A stretch of 62,080 bases of DNA from Lachnospiraceae bacterium (lineage in GTDB: Bacteria > Bacillota > Clostridia > Lachnospirales > Lachnospiraceae). Position 1 is the first letter of the stretch; the number at the start of each line of letters is the position of its first letter. Location of the stretch: positions 1 to 62,080 of the forward strand of contig JAGAQJ010000008.1 in assembly GCA_017622845.1 (NCBI GenBank). The letters run 5' to 3'. Below are positions 61,887-62,080 of this stretch, one piece after another. The notes below the pieces were generated by a model that worked only from the letters and a program-made list of their open reading frames with translations, made no database searches and had not been told where the DNA came from. Both the position numbers and the translations under genes were made by a program.

Positions 61887-62080
61887 GAACAGAAAACGGC
61901 AGATAGTATCCTGCAGGCTGCCCGGTGGAGAATGGTGATATTTCCTTATACGATGATTGATACCCAGGAGTAAATTTGCATGGAAGCAAATTTAGGCGAG
62001 ATGGAGGCATGGATGCCGACTCGAGCCGGCTCCGTCCTCATTTGAAAGCCTTCCTCATCGTATTAGGAAATTCCCATTCG
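61887..62080 (-). repeat. R1 repeat, copy D2 (cut by window end)
   Basis: Reverse orientation to copy C. It shares GAACAGAAAACGGCAGATAG, the AATTTGC/GCAAATT stem, GGCATGGATGCC, CTCGAG and the GGAAATTCCCATTCG block that continues beyond the window. It lies head to head with D1. Confidence 0.8.

Overview
The window looks like chromosome of a motile, sporulating, Gram-positive gut-type Clostridia, most likely a Lachnospiraceae (Roseburia/Agathobacter/Lachnospira-like). The reasons are strong AGGAGG ribosome sites, the hprK-glcK-murB-rapZ-whiA synteny, a SpoIID/SpoIIQ pair, a FabK-type fatty-acid cluster under a MarR/FabT-like regulator, and chemotaxis and c-di-GMP genes. The species cannot be fixed from sequence alone. 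No rRNA, tRNA, CRISPR array, integrase or prophage was seen.

Layout. 1-140: five consecutive stem-loops that look like the right end and omegaRNA of an IS200/IS605-type element whose tnpB would lie outside the window. 0.1-2.2 kb: a Thr-rich unknown protein and a PLP aminotransferase. 2.5-8.2 kb: carbon-control and envelope genes (hprK, glcK, murB, rapZ, whiA, lipid kinase). 8.3-11.9 kb: acyltransferase-3 protein, a degenerate SpoIID and a SpoIIQ-like LytM protein. 12-17.9 kb: amidohydrolase, ddl, murF, plsC and a PrcB-like lipoprotein. 17.9-31.1 kb: two paralogous LplA/LplB/YtcP-type oligosaccharide ABC cassettes, each beside an AraC-type regulator, with pyrC between them and a rhamnogalacturonan-acetylesterase-like SGNH hydrolase at the end. 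This suggests uptake and trimming of pectic (RG-I) oligosaccharides. 31.3-42.2 kb: a chemoreceptor, a ZIP metal transporter with a candidate metalloregulator operator, a Bce-like permease/ATPase/response-regulator/kinase module, an HD hydrolase and ppk.

42.2-44.6 kb is the most interesting stretch. It is a compact, AT-richer three-gene operon with its own promoter and terminator: an SMC/OLD-like ABC-type ATPase, a small unknown protein and a legumain/caspase-like (C13-type) cysteine protease with an evident His93/Cys133 dyad. By analogy with ATPase-plus-protease systems I suggest an undescribed abortive-infection or stress-response system. This is inference.

44.7-54.6 kb is the fatty-acid cluster acpP-fabK-fabD-fabG-fabF-fabZ-accDA(fused)-nmo-fabH-fabT. 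It lacks accB and accC. Its promoter is followed by three identical-architecture operators (TTTGA-N3-TCAAA) repeated every 16 bp, probably bound by the FabT-like protein encoded at the cluster's far end. 54.6-61.4 kb: diguanylate cyclase, cheD, PHP phosphoesterase, PAP2-like phosphatase, an orphan Phd-type antitoxin, an XRE regulator with a lipoprotein, an unknown low-GC gene and a GDPD phosphodiesterase.

Intergenic regions carry at least three families of short non-coding palindromic repeats: R1 at about 2.3, 13.3, 39.1 and 61.7-62.08 kb; R2 at 46.2 and 61.5 kb; R3 at 40.0 and 48.1 kb. There are also isolated large cruciforms. The families look like miniature, non-autonomous mobile or structured-RNA elements.
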